Source: SAR324 cluster bacterium
Lineage (GTDB): Bacteria; SAR324; XYD2-FULL-50-16
Assembly (NCBI GenBank): GCA_002401295.1
Contig: NVSR01000002.1
Location: forward strand, 1-26,531
Direction: 5' to 3'
Length of the DNA stretch: 26,531 nt
The stretch's first letter is position 1; each line of letters begins with the position of its first letter. Shown in pieces: positions 23,168 through 26,531 of the stretch. Under the pieces are notes generated by a model, which saw only the letters and a program-made list of their open reading frames with translations, was not told the origin of the DNA and ran no database searches. Both the position numbers and the translations under genes were made by a program.

Positions 23168-23466
23168 AGCATGCACCTTAGTTAACAATAATGATTGCAG
23201 CGACCTAGAACTGGTATACAGAAAGGCCATCCGCTGCTAGATTGAACACTGTCAATCTGAGACTTAAGAAAGTACAGAATTTTCCAAGCCAGAGGACACG
23301 TCCTTATTCGCTTAAAAATCACGTAAGCTAACAGTTCCCTCTAAACTCGTCAAACGCTTCCACCCAATATTTTGGTCGATTCGAGTATTGTACAAAATCG
23401 CCATTTTTTTTGTTACCTTTTTTTCCTAAAAGCATTGCCTGCTAAGGATCCTTGCAGAGACCTCAC
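23168..23466. other. Divergent promoter region rplY/coaBC
   Basis: About 300 bp separating two divergent transcription units. It must contain promoters in both directions, but I see no pair I would defend. TTGAACACTGTCAA at 23242-23255 matches the TTGA-N6-TCAA core of Fnr-type sites; next to housekeeping genes it is probably chance. The right part is T-rich. Confidence 0.4.
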
Positions 23467-24684
23467 ATGAGTTTAGAAGATAAAGAACTAGTTTTGGGTG
23501 TAACCGGCGGTGTTGCTTGTTATAAAGCCTTGGATTTGGTGCGCCGGTTGAAAGAAAAGGGGGCCCGTATTTCTGTGATCATGACCAGCTCAGCGCAGGA
23601 GTTTATCCAGCCTTTAGCCTTTCAGGCCACTTCGGGCAGGCCCGTAGCGACGTCACTCTTTTCTTTAGAAGGAGAGGAAAAAATTGGTCATATTAATATT
23701 GTCGAAAATATTGATGGACTGATTGTAGCTCCTGCTACCGCCAATATTTTGGGAAAAGTGGCTAACGGTATTGCCGATGATTATTTATCGACTTCTATGC
23801 TGGCCCTGAAAGCTCCTCTTTTTCTGGCACCGGCAATGAATCACAACATGTGGGATCATCCAGCTGTTCAACAAAATCTACAAACTCTCAAGGATCGTAA
23901 CGCCAATATTATTCCACCGGAATATGGCTATCTGGCCTGTGGTAGTTATGGAACGGGGCGGATGGCAGCAGTGGAAAAAATAGTGGCTAATCTTGAAGAG
24001 TTTTTCACAGTTAAAGCGGCCCCCCTGCAGGGTGTTTCTGTTTTAGTCACAGCAGGCCCTACTCGAGAAAAGATTGATGCTGTCCGATACCTTTCAAATT
24101 ATTCCTCAGGGAAAATGGGTTATGCCATTGCCAACTACTGCCGACAGCTAGGGGCTAAGGTGACTTTAATCAGCGGACCCACAGCTTTGCCGGAGCCGGA
24201 AGGCATGCAGTTCATCAGAGTCTCCTCAGCCGCAGAAATGCACCAGGCAGTGATGCAGCATGCTACAGCAGCTCAACTGATCATTAAATCAGCTGCCGTG
24301 GCCGATTATCGAATTGAAAAGCCAAATGTTCAAAAAACCAAGAAAAAGGAGCAGCTGACATTGAACCTGACACTGAACCGGGATATCCTTAAAGAGCTGG
24401 GACAAAAAAAGGGAGACAAACAGTTTCTGGTGGGTTTTGCAGCGGAAAGCCAAAATTTGGAAGGATACGCTCGGCAGAAACTTGAAGCTAAGAATCTTGA
24501 TTTAATCGTAGCAAATAATATCCTGGAAAAGGACGCGGGTTTTGATGCGGATAGTAATCGAGTCTTATTAATCGACCAACAAAATACTCACCCCCTTTCT
24601 TTACAACCGAAAGAAGAGATCGCGAAGCAAATTATTCAGTATGTTTTAAAGCATCAGAAATGGATCTCCATGAGAGAAGTCTAG
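23467..24684 (+). CDS. coaBC: Bifunctional phosphopantothenoylcysteine synthetase/decarboxylase CoaBC
   Basis: 405 residues from the ATG at 23467. With this start the CoaC residues fall exactly at the E. coli positions: His75 (IGHI), Asn125 (APAMNHNMW) and Cys158 (LACGSYGTGRM), which supports it over a TTG 15 bp upstream. The N-terminal FMN-dependent decarboxylase domain (1-180) is joined to the C-terminal CTP-dependent ligase (about 185-405) with AGPTREKIDAVRYLSNYSSG, KSAAVADYR and the Lys-rich KTKKK. It makes 4'-phosphopantetheine from phosphopantothenate. CoaX at 1494-2279 acts earlier in the pathway. Confidence 0.96.
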   Translation: MSLEDKELVLGVTGGVACYKALDLVRRLKEKGARISVIMTSSAQEFIQPLAFQATSGRPVATSLFSLEGEEKIGHINIVENIDGLIVAPATANILGKVANGIADDYLSTSMLALKAPLFLAPAMNHNMWDHPAVQQNLQTLKDRNANIIPPEYGYLACGSYGTGRMAAVEKIVANLEEFFTVKAAPLQGVSVLVTAGPTREKIDAVRYLSNYSSGKMGYAIANYCRQLGAKVTLISGPTALPEPEGMQFIRVSSAAEMHQAVMQHATAAQLIIKSAAVADYRIEKPNVQKTKKKEQLTLNLTLNRDILKELGQKKGDKQFLVGFAAESQNLEGYARQKLEAKNLDLIVANNILEKDAGFDADSNRVLLIDQQNTHPLSLQPKEEIAKQIIQYVLKHQKWISMREV

Positions 24685-24775
24685 ATCGATAAAGCACTTG
24701 GCAAAGCACCAGGAGTCGGTTATAACGCCTTTAAATATTTAAACGTTTCCTCAAACACTAATCTGAGAATAGACT

Positions 24776-24940
24776 ATGATGCTAGAAACACTAAGTGGAA
24801 TCATGCCTATTATTGCATGGACAGTCGTGATCATGCTGTTTACCGTTCCTCAATTATGGGGTGCCGCATTTACTTTCTCTCTCTTGGGACACCTCTCACA
24901 GTTTGTGACTAAGAAAGTGAATCGTAGTATCCAGCGCTAA
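24776..24940 (+). CDS. Small hydrophobic membrane protein, 54 aa, unknown
   Basis: An open frame of 54 codons, MMLETLSGIMP through VNRSIQR. A strongly hydrophobic stretch at about 9-40 (IIAWTVVIMLFTVPQLWGA and onward) would form one long or two short membrane segments, followed by a basic tail (TKKVNRSIQR), suggesting a cytoplasmic C-terminus. A second ATG follows the first immediately. The upstream GAG is only a weak ribosome-binding site. It lies 91 bp after coaBC on the same strand and fills most of the space before the convergent debranching gene. I recognise no family; coding potential rests on composition and frame only. Confidence 0.5.
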   Translation: MMLETLSGIMPIIAWTVVIMLFTVPQLWGAAFTFSLLGHLSQFVTKKVNRSIQR

Positions 24941-24955
24941 GAACAACGACTTTTT

Positions 24956-24986
24956 TGCAGAGCTGAAGACCACCTTTTGCTCTGCA
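24956..24986. terminator. Hairpin between convergent genes
   Basis: TGCAGAGC pairs perfectly with GCTCTGCA (8 bp, 15-nt loop), 16 bp after the small ORF and 10 bp after the convergent debranching gene. A T-run lies before the stem on the plus strand instead of after it, so it lacks the U-tail expected of an intrinsic terminator in either direction. Confidence 0.35.
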
Positions 24987-24996
24987 CAGACCAGCC

Positions 24997-26531
24997 TCAG
25001 TTCCCCTTCGTTAAAATTGCAATCGAGTTCCCCTCTACCGTTATCCAATGCTCTGCTTCAGTCAGCGTTTTTTCATACTGATGAATAAAAGCATCGGGCC
25101 TTGCCGTATCTAAAATTTGGATCCAGGGCTTTCTTACATGAACCTGAGGCAATGAAAAGTTCTGTTGATATTGTTCAAAATTTAGAATTACATAAATTGT
25201 ATCATCGACAATTTGACAGCCCTCCATACCATCTATCAGAAAGGCCAGAGAGCGAACTTGAGATCCAAAAAGGGGTTGTCCTGCTTGTGTCCCATGCCAA
25301 CTGATATCCGGGATACCTGAACTAGGATTCACGGCACCCGTAAAAAAATTATTCCGCCGTAACATGGGGTGTATCTTTCTCAAGTGAATCAGCCTCCGCC
25401 AAAATTCAAGCAGCCCTTTATGTTTTTCTTTCAGTGCCCAATCAATCCATGAAATCTCGTTGTCTTGACACCAAGCATTATTATTTCCATTTTGTGTGCG
25501 CCCCAGCTCATCTCCAGCCAGGATCATTGGCGTCCCTTGGCTCACCATGAGGATAGTCGCCATATTCATCACTTGTTGCATCCGCCGCCGAAACACGGCA
25601 GGATTTTCACTGGGCCCTTCCACGTCAAAGTTCTGAGAATAGTTCCAGTTTGAGCCATCCTGATTATTTTCCCCGTTCCTATGATTCTGCTTCTCCCTGT
25701 AAGAAACTAAATCAAACATGGTAAAGCCATCATGGGAGGTAATAAAATTAATGGAGTGATAAGGATTACGTTCCGAATGTTTATAAAGATCTTCACTCCC
25801 GGCAATTCTGGTAGCAACCTCTCCCGTCAGTCCGGGTTCACCGGCACAAAAGCGGCGGATGGTATCCCGGTATTTCCCGTTCCACTCTGCCCAGCGCTTT
25901 GAAGCGGGAAAGCTGCCAACTTGATAGAGTCCTGCGGCATCCCAAGCCTCAGCGATGATTTTTGTTTGAGCCAGTACAGGATCCTTGGCAATCGCCTCTA
26001 AAATGGGTGGCTGAGGTAAGACTTTCCCCTGTTCGTCTCGTCCCATGACGGAGGCCAAATCAAAACGAAAACCATCGACATGCATCTCGATTACCCAATA
26101 ATGCAGGGCATCCAGGATCATTTTTTTTACCACAGGATGATTGCAGTTCATTGTATTACCGCAACCCGAATAATTCTTATAACCCGCGGAAGAATCTAGA
26201 ATATAATAGACCTCCTTACCCAGGCCTTTAAAGTTTATCTCTTGGCCATCCTCCCCACCTTCAGCTGTATGATTAAATACTACGTCTAAAATCACCTCGA
26301 TCCCTGCAGCATGAAAGGCTTTAACCATATCCCGAAATTCATTAATAGCCTCTACGCCTTTCCTGGTGGAATAGGCACTTTTAATCGCAAAAAAATTAAT
26401 GCTGCTATAGCCCCAATAATTCAGTAGTTTTTCACCAGTATCAGGGTTAACAAAAGGACAATTCATTTCATCGAACTCATGGATAGGCATCAGCTCAACA
26501 GTAGTAATTCCCAGCTGTTTCAAATAGGGGA
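24997..26531 (-). CDS. glgX: Glycogen debranching enzyme GlgX/isoamylase, N-terminus cut by window edge
   Basis: 511 codons are visible and the frame continues off the right edge (PYLKQLGITTVELMP, the family pattern before the first barrel strand). The missing part would be the N-terminal CBM48 domain. It is a GH13 alpha-1,6-glucosidase of the GlgX/TreX/isoamylase group: nucleophile Asp in DGFRFDLAS (near 26050-26080), acid/base Glu in IIAEAWD (near 25950), and transition-state Asp in SHDGFTMFDLVSY (near 25720-25740), followed by KQNHRNGENNQDGSN-type residues seen in this group. It removes branches from glycogen. It is convergent with coaBC and the small ORF. GlgX versus TreX specificity is not decided. 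Confidence 0.92.
   Translation of the reverse strand, partial: PYLKQLGITTVELMPIHEFDEMNCPFVNPDTGEKLLNYWGYSSINFFAIKSAYSTRKGVEAINEFRDMVKAFHAAGIEVILDVVFNHTAEGGEDGQEINFKGLGKEVYYILDSSAGYKNYSGCGNTMNCNHPVVKKMILDALHYWVIEMHVDGFRFDLASVMGRDEQGKVLPQPPILEAIAKDPVLAQTKIIAEAWDAAGLYQVGSFPASKRWAEWNGKYRDTIRRFCAGEPGLTGEVATRIAGSEDLYKHSERNPYHSINFITSHDGFTMFDLVSYREKQNHRNGENNQDGSNWNYSQNFDVEGPSENPAVFRRRMQQVMNMATILMVSQGTPMILAGDELGRTQNGNNNAWCQDNEISWIDWALKEKHKGLLEFWRRLIHLRKIHPMLRRNNFFTGAVNPSSGIPDISWHGTQAGQPLFGSQVRSLAFLIDGMEGCQIVDDTIYVILNFEQYQQNFSLPQVHVRKPWIQILDTARPDAFIHQYEKTLTEAEHWITVEGNSIAILTKGN

Noticed and set aside
23242..23255. Second TTGA-N6-TCAA palindrome, between rplY and coaBC
   Set aside because: A match of this core is expected roughly once by chance in a window this size and the flanking genes are housekeeping; noted but not called as an operator.

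Overview
The window is a dense bacterial chromosome segment of moderate GC with no tRNA, rRNA, insertion sequence, phage gene or CRISPR array that I can see. A FliN-type flagellar switch protein, a class I fumarase, bacterial-type riboflavin and CoA genes and clear Shine-Dalgarno sites before most genes point to a flagellated Gram-negative, proteobacteria-like organism. A deep-branching marine lineage such as SAR324 is my guess only. The cbb3 oxidase cluster has the gene order and subunit architecture I associate with Bacteroidetes, so the segment may be mosaic.

Layout. (1) Positions 1-5031, minus strand: an apparent operon encoding a small secreted cysteine protein, a FliN-like protein with a four-fold N-terminal repeat, RibD, riboflavin synthase, type III pantothenate kinase (CoaX), an acidic membrane-anchored SPOR-like protein and an exported protein cut by the left edge. 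(2) 5168-6775, minus: class I fumarate hydratase, divergent from (3) a Crp/Fnr regulator at 7449-8132 across a 673-bp AT-rich region holding a TTGA-N6-TCAA palindrome. (4) 8498-17482, plus: an Rrf2 regulator followed by the cbb3 assembly and structural genes: ccoI, ccoS, a fused ccoNO with a poly-Asp tail, ccoQ, a mono-heme ccoP, a highly structured 285-bp spacer, ccoG, ccoH/fixH and a TauE/SafE-like membrane protein. (5) 17588-19219, minus: a Wzz-like polysaccharide chain-length protein. (6) 19582-23167, minus: translation genes rplY, pth, ychF, rpsF, rpsR and rplI, ending in a good intrinsic terminator. (7) 23467-24940, plus: coaBC and a 54-aa hydrophobic small ORF. (8) 24997 to the right edge, minus: a glycogen debranching enzyme missing its N-terminus.

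The central block reads as a low-oxygen respiration module. A Crp/Fnr protein and an Fe-S-type Rrf2 protein are placed to control a high-affinity oxidase. CcoI delivers copper, CcoG, CcoH and CcoS help assembly, and CcoNO/Q/P form the enzyme. No clearly new defence or mobile system is visible. The most unexplained items are the string of hairpins between ccoP and ccoG, the repeated DPFEAAMAAL peptide in the FliN-like protein, the 12-Asp tail of CcoNO and the small membrane ORF after coaBC.
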